Source: Paenibacillus pabuli NBRC 13638
Lineage (GTDB): Bacteria > Bacillota > Bacilli > Paenibacillales > Paenibacillaceae
Direction of reading: 5' to 3'
DNA: 64,000 nt
NCBI RefSeq assembly: GCF_001514495.1
Contig: NZ_BCNM01000002.1
Coordinates: 186,001-250,000, forward strand
A program made the position numbers and the translations under genes. Positions 37,096 to 44,569 of this stretch are shown here, one piece after another. Under the pieces are notes generated by a model. That model was not told the DNA's origin. It ran no database searches and saw nothing but the letters and a program-made list of their open reading frames with translations. Position 1 is the stretch's first letter. Every line of letters starts with the position of its first letter.

Positions 37096-37534
37096 CTATT
37101 GTAAAGTAGATTCCTCCATTAGTTTCAATTCAGAGATAATCTTATGACTTTGTAAATTTGTAAGTTGCTCATTAGCCTCTACTTTAAATATACTCACATC
37201 TTCATTAATTGGAATATACTCCTTGTCTCCAGTTTTCTTTAAATAAAGAATTACACTATCATTTTCAACAAGAGGGGTTGTTCCATGATATTTGACTACA
37301 ACATTTTGGTCTTCACCACCCATTTGAGAGAGTGAGACTTTTTGATTGAGTAAAGCCGAGTCACCTTTTAGAACTTCTTGAATATATATTTCGGATTTTT
37401 GCTTATAATCATAAAAATTTTCACCCGTTACAACCGTACCATTTTGGGCTGTTACGTTTGCCTTAACAACCAAATCTGATCCCTAGCAAGATCCTTTAAA
37501 TTGAGATACCACTTACTCCAAGATATATCAAGAT
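37096..37534 (-). pseudogene. Truncated and frameshifted gene for a probable secreted protein
   Basis: The open part (37096-37473, 125 codons) starts in the middle of a domain (LVVKANVTAQNG, YIQEVLKGDSALLNQKVSL, SVILYLKKTGDKEYIPI) with no signal peptide and no ribosome site. An in-frame TAG lies just upstream near 37483. If one base is added or removed near 37481, the reading continues upstream as DISWSKWYLNLKDLARD-SDLVVKANV to about 37534, where the sequence switches to an unrelated gene. So this is a 5'-deleted gene with one frameshift. Its original function is unknown; the pattern (a domain giving a stress-protein-like VVKxxV start) suggests a secreted or lipoprotein ancestor. Confidence 0.7.
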
Positions 37535-38865
37535 CAGGGAATTGACGTTTCTCGGTACCGGGGCAAAATTGACTGGTTTCAGGTGAAAGCGGACAAGCGA
37601 GAATTTGTGTTCATTAAAGCTACTGAAGGCCAGACATACACTGATCCGAATTTCACGGCCAACGTTAAGGGGGCGTTGTCGGCATGGGTGATGGTTGGGA
37701 TGTATCATTTCCTACGAGCCACATCGGCAGCTGCAGCAAGGGCAGAGGCAGTCCATTATGCAAAATCCCTCGAGGAGATCGGCGGGGAGAAAGCCCTGCA
37801 ACTCCCGCCTGTAATGGACTACGAGAACAATCCGAACGGGATCAGCAAGAGACAGATCAACATTGTGGCCAAAGCATTTCTGACGGAGCTGGAGCGGCTG
37901 ACAGGTGTCAAACCGATCATTTACACGGGCAATTCATTTGCAAGCAATTTTGATTCTGGTTTATCGGGTTATGACTTATGGATTGCCCGCCATAGTTTAA
38001 CACAAAGGTTCCAGATGATCAGCCTGCATGGAAGACCTGGACCATATGGCAATATAGCGATGCAGGCAAGGTTCCAGGCATTACGGGCAATGTGGGTCTG
38101 AATGAATTCAACGCCAGCCTATCGGATCTAAAAGCGAGATACGGGAAGGAGAAAGACATGAGTAATCCATTTGACGGGTACCGGCTCACAAGTCCGTTCG
38201 GCATGCGCAAGCATCCAATGAGCGGGGTTAACTAGTTTCACAGGGGCATGGATCTCGTTGTCACACCTGCAGACGGACCAATCTATGCATTTGTGGCTGG
38301 CGAGGTGCTGCATGCCAAAATGGGTGTGTCCGGATCCGGTTTTGGAAATTATGGTGTGAGGGTGGCCATCAAAGATGAAAAAGGTTATCTGCACGTTTAC
38401 GCCCATCTTTCAGATGCAGGCGTAAAAGTTGGTCAACAAGTAAAACGTGGGCAGCTGATCGGCAAGCAAGGCAGTAGTGGCATCAGCAGCGAGGCACATT
38501 TGCATTATGCAGTGCGTAAATCTTGGACACCTCAGTTTGGTTACACTGCCACAGAAGCGGGCGTTGCGGAGCCGACACAATACTTAATTAATTATTATGG
38601 GCAGACGCCCGTTAAGGAGGACAAAGCGGTGTCACAAGAACATGACATTAACGTTGTGAGCCCATGGGCTGAAGCATCTTGGACAGAAGCGCAGGCTAAT
38701 GGATACTTTGATGGGACCCGTCCTGGTGCGCCGATTACAAGGGAAGAGACAGCCATCGTGATGAACCTGCTTAGGAAAAACCTCCTAAAGCTGATTGCAG
38801 AAATCAATGGCAATGTGGCCGATCTATATGATTTATTTTGTAATAAAAGTAAAAAATCGAGGTAA
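37535..38865 (+). pseudogene. Broken GH25 lysozyme - M23 peptidase endolysin
   Basis: Reads as a GH25 muramidase followed by an LytM-type M23 endopeptidase, as in Paenibacillus phage or prophage endolysins. GH25: QGIDVSRYRGKIDW, FVFIKATEGQTYTDPNF, MYHFLRAT, VMDYENNPNG. M23: FHRGMDLVV and SSEAHLHYAV (zinc ligands). Lesions: the 5' end and start codon are missing (the frame opens at the QGIDVSR position); there is a frameshift at about 38006-38010 (after ARHSLTQ, the next frame gives VPDDQPAWKTW); and an in-frame TAG at 38233-38235 sits just before FHRGMD. A tail (VSPWAEASWTEAQANGYFDG, TREETAIVMNLL) is a typical endolysin end. The M23 domain could still start at 38248, but with no metal ligand from FH it would be inactive. 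Confidence 0.85.
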
Positions 38866-38869
38866 AACG

Positions 38870-39207
38870 ATGTTGAAAACAATTAAGAAAAAAACGGTAT
38901 TAGTTATGTTTAGTTCTGTACTTGCTCTCTCCTTCACGCTAGCTCCGATTTCCGCATTTGCAAGCACTCCACAACTTTATGGGCGCTTAAATACGGCGGA
39001 GAACTAATTGAAGAGTTGTTGGAATATCTGGCCAAAAAAGAGTATGCTGATTATGTAAAAGAAAACCGTTTATCTATTGCAAACTTCTTAGAAGAGACTG
39101 AACTGGTGGTAGAGAAAAACTTAATTGGATTTTTAATATTCGAATGCAGTATTCCACAAGGTGCAGCGACAGAAATAGCTAAGGCTATTATATATATTGC
39201 ATTTTAA
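38870..39207 (+). pseudogene. Frameshifted small secreted protein
   Basis: An ATG with GAGG upstream at 38870 gives MLKTIKKKTVLVMFSSVLAL... and a signal peptide ending near SAFA, but the frame closes at 39007. One frame over, the sequence continues as LWALKYGGELIEELLEYLAK, then KENRLSIANFLEETELVVEK and IPQGAATEIAKAIIYIAF to 39207. Joined, it would be a secreted, mostly helical protein of about 110 residues. The shift is near 38985-39005. Function unknown; a bacteriocin was considered and not supported. Confidence 0.65.
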
Positions 39208-39229
39208 TAATTTACAAGGTAGGAATAGA

Positions 39230-39655
39230 ATGAATGTAGATGAACAACTTGAGCTTTTGAAATATCAAATCAAGCTCATTAGAACAGTGGTTGCCTCGGA
39301 TGAACATCCATATTTCATGTTCCTACTTGATCACGATTTTAATGAAAAGCAAACTCGTTCTTTGACCGATGTGTTATACATATTTAACCGCAGGCTAAAA
39401 GAACAATCCAATTCAAGAGACGAACAAATGGAGCTTTTTCATTGGGAGAAGGTAGAAGATATAAAGGAAAGAAATAAATTCTTTTCAGTTCCTGATGATT
39501 TCCTATTGAGTGATTCTCCGCCAACATATGATGAGTTCGTATCTCTCGTGAAGTTGATAGTGCCGGCAGATGTAAACCCATCATATCTTTTGAAATCTCT
39601 TCAGATGCAAGAGATGTATGTTAATCTGTGTGAATACTTGCTTAAACAAAAGTAA
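39230..39655 (+). CDS. DUF1878-like protein
   Basis: 141 residues from the ATG with AAGGTAGG upstream. The beginning MNVDEQLELLKYQIKLIRTVV resembles the YhaI/DUF1878 family, small helical Bacillales proteins that are often encoded next to each other; the rest is longer than a typical DUF1878 domain (LYIFNRRLKEQSNSRDEQME, YDEFVSLVKLIVPADVNPSY). Soluble, no signal peptide. It follows the frameshifted secreted-protein gene closely. Function unknown; the family match is from pattern recognition only. Confidence 0.6.
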   Translation: MNVDEQLELLKYQIKLIRTVVASDEHPYFMFLLDHDFNEKQTRSLTDVLYIFNRRLKEQSNSRDEQMELFHWEKVEDIKERNKFFSVPDDFLLSDSPPTYDEFVSLVKLIVPADVNPSYLLKSLQMQEMYVNLCEYLLKQK

Positions 39656-39702
39656 AAAAAAGCGACCTCACAAGCATATCGCTGGCGGGGTCGCTTTTTT
39701 TT
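39655..39702. terminator. Bidirectional terminator
   Basis: AAAAAAGCGACC pairs with GGTCGCTTTTTT (39689-39700), followed by T-rich sequence. It lies between converging genes and ends the DUF1878-like transcript. Confidence 0.9.
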
Positions 39703-39705
39703 ACT

Positions 39706-40098
39706 TTATATATATAGTTTGAACACGAAACGTGTCTGACGTTTATTTGTCCGCAGCTCAGCTGCAGCTCTGCGCCCCAGTGATGTCCCCTGCACTGTTG
39801 TATCTCCAAAGCATCGTATCTCATCTCCATCTGATAAAAAGGTTGCTGGGACCATTACTGATAATGTTCTTTCTGGTGCATGTGCCAAACCCAGTTCATG
39901 CGTCGCAATACTTTGAATTGCATTATCTGTACTGATGTATTCTGATTGTGAAGTATAAAAACCATTCACCCAAACTTTAACCGATTTAAATGTCTTGTTC
40001 GTATTATAGACAGGCTCCATGATCCCACTATACGCCCAACCTTCCTCCACCCGTAGACGAACCGCTTCTCTCTTCGTTTCTTCGCTGACATAACACAA
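39706..40098 (-). pseudogene. Remnant of a matrixin-type zinc metalloprotease
   Basis: 130 codons of open frame. The segment IQSIATHELGLAHAPERTLS followed by VM looks like the zinc site HELGHALGLAH with four residues (HALG) lost: HExxHxxGxxH is reduced to HELG-LAH. The lost part is a near repeat, so slippage or recombination could remove it in frame. Upstream, YISTDNAIQSIATHEL and the VKVWVNGFYTSQSE strand fit the protease domain, but signal peptide and propeptide are missing. The apparent TTG start lies 4 bases after GGAGG, inside the arm of an inverted repeat that is more likely a terminator, so translation is doubtful. Confidence 0.65.
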
Positions 40099-40171
40099 AT
40101 CCCCTCCAGTATTCAGTGTTTGAGTTCATTGTAACATTTCCTCTTTTTTCACTGTCTACCATGAGGGGATA
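40098..40171 (-). terminator. Terminator-like hairpin after the TIGR01777 gene
   Basis: AATCCCCTC (40098-40106) pairs with GAGGGGAT (40163-40170), about 74 bases end to end, and T-rich DNA follows on the minus strand. It lies about 40 bases after the TIGR01777 gene. A similar element is at 44421-44491; the two share end sequences. Confidence 0.6.
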
Positions 40172-40211
40172 ATAACACTCCCCCTCCGGCTGTGGTATCT
40201 TTTTTATTCAG

Positions 40212-41111
40212 TCACGTTGACTCATTTCCCTGTTTCAAAATCTCGGCAAGTGCAAGATCGAGCGTATCATATTTGAATGTAAATCCTTCTCTTTCCAACC
40301 TCTCGGGAATCACCCAGCGACTTTTGAGAACCAGTTCTGTTTCGGTCCGAATGAATCGCGCGCCCAGTTCCAGCATCCAGCGAGGTGAAGGAAGTCCAAT
40401 CCGCACTCCCATCTGACGTCTCAGACTCTCCATAAGCTGGCGGTTCGTAACAGGATGCGGAGAGGAAGCATTAAATACGCCCTCCAGTTGCGGATGCTGC
40501 TGAACATAGATCACCATGCGGAACAAATCCTCTATATGAATCCAGCTAAACTGCTGGGTTCCAGTTCCTTGTGATCCACCCAGCCCAAAGCGGACCAGAT
40601 TGGTCAGCGGCTCCATGACGCCGCCTTCTCCCAGCACAATGGCAATCCGTAATGCAATCTGACGTGTAGACGGCAGACTGAATTCAAAAAAAGCCTTTTC
40701 CCACGCCTTGGCGACATCCACCGAGAAGCCGGAGCCAATCTCGCCCTCTTTCTCTGTCATGGGGCGATCTTCTGCATGTCTATATATCGTGGCCGTGCTC
40801 GAATTAATCCATAGTTCAGGAGGATGGCTACAAGCCAGAACGGACTCGCCCAAAATGCGGGTTGTGCGTGTTCTGGATTCCAGAATGATTTTGCGGTTCT
40901 CGTCCGTATAACGGCAGTTTACAGATTTCCCGGCCAGGTTAATCAGCAATTCAGCATCTTCAAGTGCCTGTATAATCCCTGTGCGGTCTTCCCAGGAAAT
41001 ATGACCAGACTGACGCGAGATGATAAACACCTCATAGCCTAACTTCTTGAATCTTTGGGCAAAATCCTGACCAACAAACCCTGTTCCACCCGCCAACACA
41101 ACCTTTTTCAC
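40212..41111 (-). CDS. TIGR01777 family epimerase/SDR protein (SDR39U1-like)
   Basis: 299 residues. The Rossmann cofactor motif is VVLAGGTGFVGQDFAQ with LINLAGKSVNCRYTDENRK, the family-defining second motif, and SSTATIYRHAEDRPMTE in place of a plain YxxxK site. The C-terminal domain (SPRWMLELGARFIRTETELV, SRWVIPERLEREGF) is the DUF1731-like tail. Members bind NAD(P), but their substrate is unknown. It stands alone and is followed by a hairpin on the minus strand. Confidence 0.93.
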   Translation of the reverse strand: MKKVVLAGGTGFVGQDFAQRFKKLGYEVFIISRQSGHISWEDRTGIIQALEDAELLINLAGKSVNCRYTDENRKIILESRTRTTRILGESVLACSHPPELWINSSTATIYRHAEDRPMTEKEGEIGSGFSVDVAKAWEKAFFEFSLPSTRQIALRIAIVLGEGGVMEPLTNLVRFGLGGSQGTGTQQFSWIHIEDLFRMVIYVQQHPQLEGVFNASSPHPVTNRQLMESLRRQMGVRIGLPSPRWMLELGARFIRTETELVLKSRWVIPERLEREGFTFKYDTLDLALAEILKQGNEST

Positions 41112-41194
41112 GGTATCCCCTCATTTCCCCATACTGGGTAAAGAAAAACATTCTATATATGAATTAACACCGTCGCCGCACGTTTCGTTTGATT

Positions 41195-41716
41195 TCAATT
41201 CACTCCCAATGCTGCATATAAACGGCTGCGTTCTTCGATCGCCCATGCGTTCGTTGGGTTTTGCTCCAACTGATACCGGAGCTCATCATGGAAATCATGA
41301 ATCATGAATCCTTCGGGCAAATTCCCCAGCATGGCTGTAAAATCGTATTCTGGCAGTTTTCTTTGTCCCTGAGCGATCTGCTTCAACCATTCCATCCATT
41401 CGGCAAGCGTCAGCACTTCTTCCTGCCATAATTCGGCCTGTAATCCAAGTGCATCCTGAAGCTGCTCATAAGCAGGTGGATCGGCCAAGGGGCGACATGC
41501 TTGCACAGCCAGTTCATACAACTCGATGACTGCGCGCCGCACCTCATGCGCAAGCTCGATCTCCAATCCTTCGATGAAGTCCTGAACCTGGATGCTTAAT
41601 CCGTCATCGTATAGTAATGGTGCATGCGCCAACAGACGTACAATCTCTTCCATGTCCTGCGCTGAAACTTTCTTTTGCTCATAGAGAGCGGGTAACATAT
41701 ATACTGTAATGATCAT
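41195..41716 (-). CDS. Hypothetical protein, all-helical, unknown
   Basis: 173 residues, not recognised. It is acidic and strongly helical throughout: KVSAQDMEEIVRLLAHAPLL, FIEGLEIELAHEVRRAVIEL, LQDALGLQAELWQEEVLTLA, WAIEERSRLYAALG. There is no signal peptide, membrane segment or metal motif. The opening MIITVYMLPALYEQ may be a mis-set start; a shorter start cannot be fixed. It lies between TIGR01777 and DJ-1 genes as a likely single transcription unit. Confidence 0.7.
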   Translation of the reverse strand: MIITVYMLPALYEQKKVSAQDMEEIVRLLAHAPLLYDDGLSIQVQDFIEGLEIELAHEVRRAVIELYELAVQACRPLADPPAYEQLQDALGLQAELWQEEVLTLAEWMEWLKQIAQGQRKLPEYDFTAMLGNLPEGFMIHDFHDELRYQLEQNPTNAWAIEERSRLYAALGVN

Positions 41717-41756
41717 TCACTCCTACATCGTTCTTCTATTAATGACGTATATTATA

Positions 41757-42314
41757 TCATGATTTGTCGTTGAAATATTTGAACACTTGAATCGTTTCTT
41801 CCAGATCTTCAGGACCTGAATATATATTCATAACTTTGCCGATTTCGATTCCAAAATCCACATAAGCATTCGCCTTGGCTGTAATGATATGTCCATCAAC
41901 AACAACACCTTCATTCACATATTCCCCTTGGACCGTGATTGCTCTCATCTCGGATTCAGCATTAGTCGTAAATGATCTGCCTTCCAATACTTGCGCTTGA
42001 CCGAGCAACAATGTTCCTGCACAGATGGCTGCAATGGGCGTCTTACGCTCATTAAGTTCTTTGATGAAGTACATCAAGCCCGGGTGGTGCAGCGATGCCG
42101 TAACATCTCCTCCGGGAATTATGAAAAGATCCACTTCGGATGAATTAATCTCATTTAATAGAACAGCGGGATTAACTGAAAATCCCTCATAGGATTGTAA
42201 CGCTCCCTTTTCCAGAGCCACCGTAATGATGTCTCCTTGCGTTTTCATAAAATAGCTGGCTAACATAATCTCAAAAGATACGTAGCCTTCAAATAACAAT
42301 ATGTATGTTTTCAA
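41757..42314 (-). CDS. DJ-1/PfpI family protein
   Basis: 185 residues from a TTG start with AAGGGGTG upstream (MKTYILLFEGYVSFEI); the open frame extends 16 codons further without a ribosome site. The nucleophile elbow is AAICAGTLLLG (cysteine in CAG), with FIIPGGDVTAS and NAYVDFGIEIGK. Class-I glutamine-amidotransferase-like fold; such proteins may be chaperones, deglycases or hydratases. It is a distant paralogue of the DJ-1 gene at 28598 and is not in an obvious operon. Confidence 0.87.
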   Translation of the reverse strand: MKTYILLFEGYVSFEIMLASYFMKTQGDIITVALEKGALQSYEGFSVNPAVLLNEINSSEVDLFIIPGGDVTASLHHPGLMYFIKELNERKTPIAAICAGTLLLGQAQVLEGRSFTTNAESEMRAITVQGEYVNEGVVVDGHIITAKANAYVDFGIEIGKVMNIYSGPEDLEETIQVFKYFNDKS

Positions 42315-42592
42315 ATCAGCTGCACCCCTTCTTTTTATCCTTCTACCCTCGATACATACCATTCCGCAAAAGTTGTAAAGCAGTCTAATGATTATTTCTG
42401 ATCAGATAATCATGGGTCATTCTCAAAAATTAGTTGTGGGCATCATTTGAATCCCTCAGCCGGATAAAATGCTTTTTGATTCTGCTCTTGGCTAGTAACT
42501 AATGCATCCTCTCATGTTTGTACCCCATTTATGTTTCAATTTTCCAACTACCTCATTGTACAAGATTCTTTCGATTGATGGTGTGTTCCAAC
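42315..42592. other. AT-rich intergenic stretch
   Basis: No gene seen. The DJ-1 gene should take its promoter from here. A plus-strand open frame at 42502-42726 has no ribosome site or recognisable protein and runs through a minus-strand terminator, so it is left out. Confidence 0.4.
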
Positions 42593-42636
42593 AAAAAAAC
42601 AGCCCCACGTACGCCGCTTTGGCATACGGAAGCTGT
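42593..42636 (-). terminator. Orphan terminator on the minus strand
   Basis: ACAGC (42599-42603) pairs with GCTGT (42632-42636) and GTACGCC (42609-42615) with GGCATAC (42621-42627). On the minus strand the stem is followed by seven T (complement of A-run 42593-42599). It lies about 45 bases after the end of a gene remnant (42682-42873). Confidence 0.75.
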
Positions 42637-42681
42637 CTCAGTCAAACTAAACGCCCTGTAAATTTTCAGGAAGTAAAACAT

Positions 42682-42873
42682 CTACATAAGTGGAAAGTTG
42701 GGTGCACTGATAATTCGGACGGATAGTTCACTCAACACTTGTTCTGTTCGTTCAAGGAGTTTGTCAATGTTGGTTGGCTCTGCAAAAAAAGAGTCTGGAT
42801 CGTTTTCTATTGAAGATATATATTGTATCGTGCCGATAAATAAGACAATATCCAGTCCGGGATTCTAACAAAA
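42682..42873 (-). pseudogene. C-terminal remnant of a minus-strand gene
   Basis: The minus strand is open for about 64 codons ending in TAG at 42682-42684: PGLDIVLFIGTIQYISSIEN, then PTNIDKLLERTEQVLSELSV and RIISAPNFPLM. It has no start codon or ribosome site, and the frame is closed by a TAG inside the hairpin at 42869-42915. A helical composition and its own downstream terminator suggest a real but deleted gene. Family not recognised. Confidence 0.5.
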
Positions 42874-42915
42874 AGGCAACGTTCACTCGATTAGGAGTTG
42901 AGCGTTGCCTTTTTG
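42869..42915. terminator. Bidirectional terminator after ydcF-like gene
   Basis: CAAAAAGGCAACG pairs with CGTTGCCTTTTTG (42903-42915), with further pairing inside. It lies about 50 bases after the YdcF-family gene on the minus strand. Confidence 0.88.
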
Positions 42916-42962
42916 GGCTCGATATATTTTATTGCAATCCATTTCTGAACTCGCGCAATACC

Positions 42963-43694
42963 TCAGATAAACGCTTTAATCGCCGCAAAATACTCACGGA
43001 TCATATTGATCGGTTTCAGATAACCCGGTGAAGGAGCCGATATGCCATATTCAGCGGCGTAACCGTTCTTGGCGGCCAGATACTTGGATCTGAACATATG
43101 ATAGTCACTCGTGACAATCATGATCTCGGGATGCTCCAGCCCGGAGGCATCAATGATTTTTTTGGAAAAAGCCAAATTCTCCTGGGTGCTCGTTGATCGA
43201 TCTTCCATAATGACTTGTGCGGGGCTAATGCCCTGATCAACAAGGTAGTTTTTCATGGCGAGTGCTTCCGGAATGGATTCTCCCGGCCCCTGCCCGCCGG
43301 ATACAATCACTGGTGTCTGAGGATGACTGCGAATATAGTCCAGACTAGCATCCAGCCTTTGTTTCAAGGTCAATGACAATTCCGTCCCCTTGATGCCCGA
43401 ACCGAGAATAATGACATAGTCTGCTTCTTCGGGATCATTCGCGCCAAGCTGAGTAAACACAAGGGCTTCGATAATGACAAACGAAACCGCAACGATTCCG
43501 AACCCGGTAAGCAGGATGCGTTTCAGCAGGATATGCCTTTGATAGTCAATCCGCCTTAACACGATAAAAGCGATAGTGATCATGCCAAAAAACTTCACCG
43601 CGAAGTTCAAGCCCCAGAAGACCAGAAAGAACACAAAACATGCAATGAAAATAAGATCAAGGATCAGCCCTTTTTCTTGTATAAACTTTTTCAT
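42963..43694 (-). CDS. YdcF/SanA family (DUF218) membrane protein
   Basis: 243 residues. Three N-terminal hydrophobic helices (LILDLIFIACFVFFLVFWGL, FFGMITIAFIVL and LLTGFGIVAVSFVIIEALVF) precede the DUF218 domain: DYVIILGSGIKGTELSLTLK, PVIVSGGQGPGESIPEALAM, VIMEDRSTSTQENLAFSKKI and MIVTSDYHMFRSKYLA. The family (ElyC, SanA, YdcF) binds nucleotides or acts on envelope lipid carriers; the exact reaction is not known. A short open frame (MIVTSD) typical of the family is intact. Neighbours are unrelated. Confidence 0.9.
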   Translation of the reverse strand: MKKFIQEKGLILDLIFIACFVFFLVFWGLNFAVKFFGMITIAFIVLRRIDYQRHILLKRILLTGFGIVAVSFVIIEALVFTQLGANDPEEADYVIILGSGIKGTELSLTLKQRLDASLDYIRSHPQTPVIVSGGQGPGESIPEALAMKNYLVDQGISPAQVIMEDRSTSTQENLAFSKKIIDASGLEHPEIMIVTSDYHMFRSKYLAAKNGYAAEYGISAPSPGYLKPINMIREYFAAIKAFI

Positions 43695-43746
43695 AAATCC
43701 AGTAACACTCCTTCTTGAGCCTGCACTTCCGTCACATGCCCTTGAT

Positions 43747-44298
43747 TCAGGATCTTATGATTGTAAGCATGGGCCACTGCTGCTGCCAGCACTTCTTCTC
43801 TACACGCTGATTATAGTCGTCTGCATCCGAGAAAAAAGGACTTTGGCGTACAATTAACGAATACAGATCCTCCAGCCCATGCGGGGCACAAATATCAACC
43901 TGCTCCTGTTTACCTAACCGTATACCTATGGCAGTAACGATTTCTGGCCAATATCGAAGAGCATCCTCTGTGGATTGATAGGGCTCGTTTCCATTACGCA
44001 GATGCATCCTCGCCTGATTTTTCACCGACCACTTGGAATTGCCCGTCTCCTCGCGAAGCCTTTGTTCCAGCAGCAGGTCCCGCTCCTCACGCATGTCTTC
44101 CGTATCGTAGTAAACCACATCAATATCGCTGTGCAGTTCGCGAAGAGGATAGCCATGAAGCACATCCCAGATATAATTACGAATATACCCCGCACCTATG
44201 TAACACTGAGGCAGATCAAGATTGCGAACCCGCCGTAGGTCCTGTATTAATTTTTCATGCTCCGTAATCGTCTGGATCAACTTTTCCTCATGCAGCAT
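43747..44298 (-). CDS. Nucleotidyltransferase family protein (DUF925/COG3575)
   Basis: 183 residues from an ATG with GGGAG 9 bases upstream (MLHEEKLIQTITEHEKLIQD); upstream in-frame codons lack a ribosome site. The metal-binding motif is CYIGAGYIRNYIWDVLHGYP and HSDIDVVYYD (DID). Typical of COG3575 proteins, whose substrate is unknown. The C-terminal basic tail is WQQQWPMLTIIRS. Lies upstream of the YdcF-like gene, same strand, 52 bases away. Confidence 0.88.
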   Translation of the reverse strand: MLHEEKLIQTITEHEKLIQDLRRVRNLDLPQCYIGAGYIRNYIWDVLHGYPLRELHSDIDVVYYDTEDMREERDLLLEQRLREETGNSKWSVKNQARMHLRNGNEPYQSTEDALRYWPEIVTAIGIRLGKQEQVDICAPHGLEDLYSLIVRQSPFFSDADDYNQRVEKKCWQQQWPMLTIIRS

Positions 44299-44420
44299 AT
44301 AGCGTCTCTCCCTGTCACTCCGTCCTGATAATCGTAGAGCTATCATTACTCACTTTTACTTTACCGATACATTTCTAGTTTCCAATATATCATGTTTGAG
44401 TACCTGCGATAAAATAAACA

Positions 44421-44491
44421 AATCCCCTCTGGCAATCATCCTAAGCTCATCTGAACAGATGTTCCTTAAGATCATTTACCCTGAGGGGATT
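44421..44491 (-). terminator. Terminator-like hairpin after the EamA gene
   Basis: AATCCCCTC (44421-44429) pairs perfectly with GAGGGGATT (44483-44491), about 71 bases end to end, with an inner CATCT-GAAC-AGATG stem at 44448-44461. On the minus strand it is followed by a T-rich tail. It lies 78 bases after the EamA gene and resembles the element at 40098-40171. Confidence 0.7.
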
Positions 44492-44569
44492 AATGAAGGG
44501 ATGGTGCTTTGGAGTTGACAGGTGCACGGAAGCATGGGGAAGGACCGCACTAAGGGATCAGGACTTCGC

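Noticed and set aside
39016..39207. Possible circular bacteriocin (hydrophobic IPQGAATEIAKAIIYIAF end)
   Set aside because: The preceding frame carries a secretion signal; there are no DUF95-type export or immunity genes nearby; and the helical middle is too charged for known circular bacteriocins.
42502..42726. Plus-strand open frame of 74 codons
   Set aside because: It runs across a minus-strand terminator and a minus-strand gene remnant and has no ribosome site.
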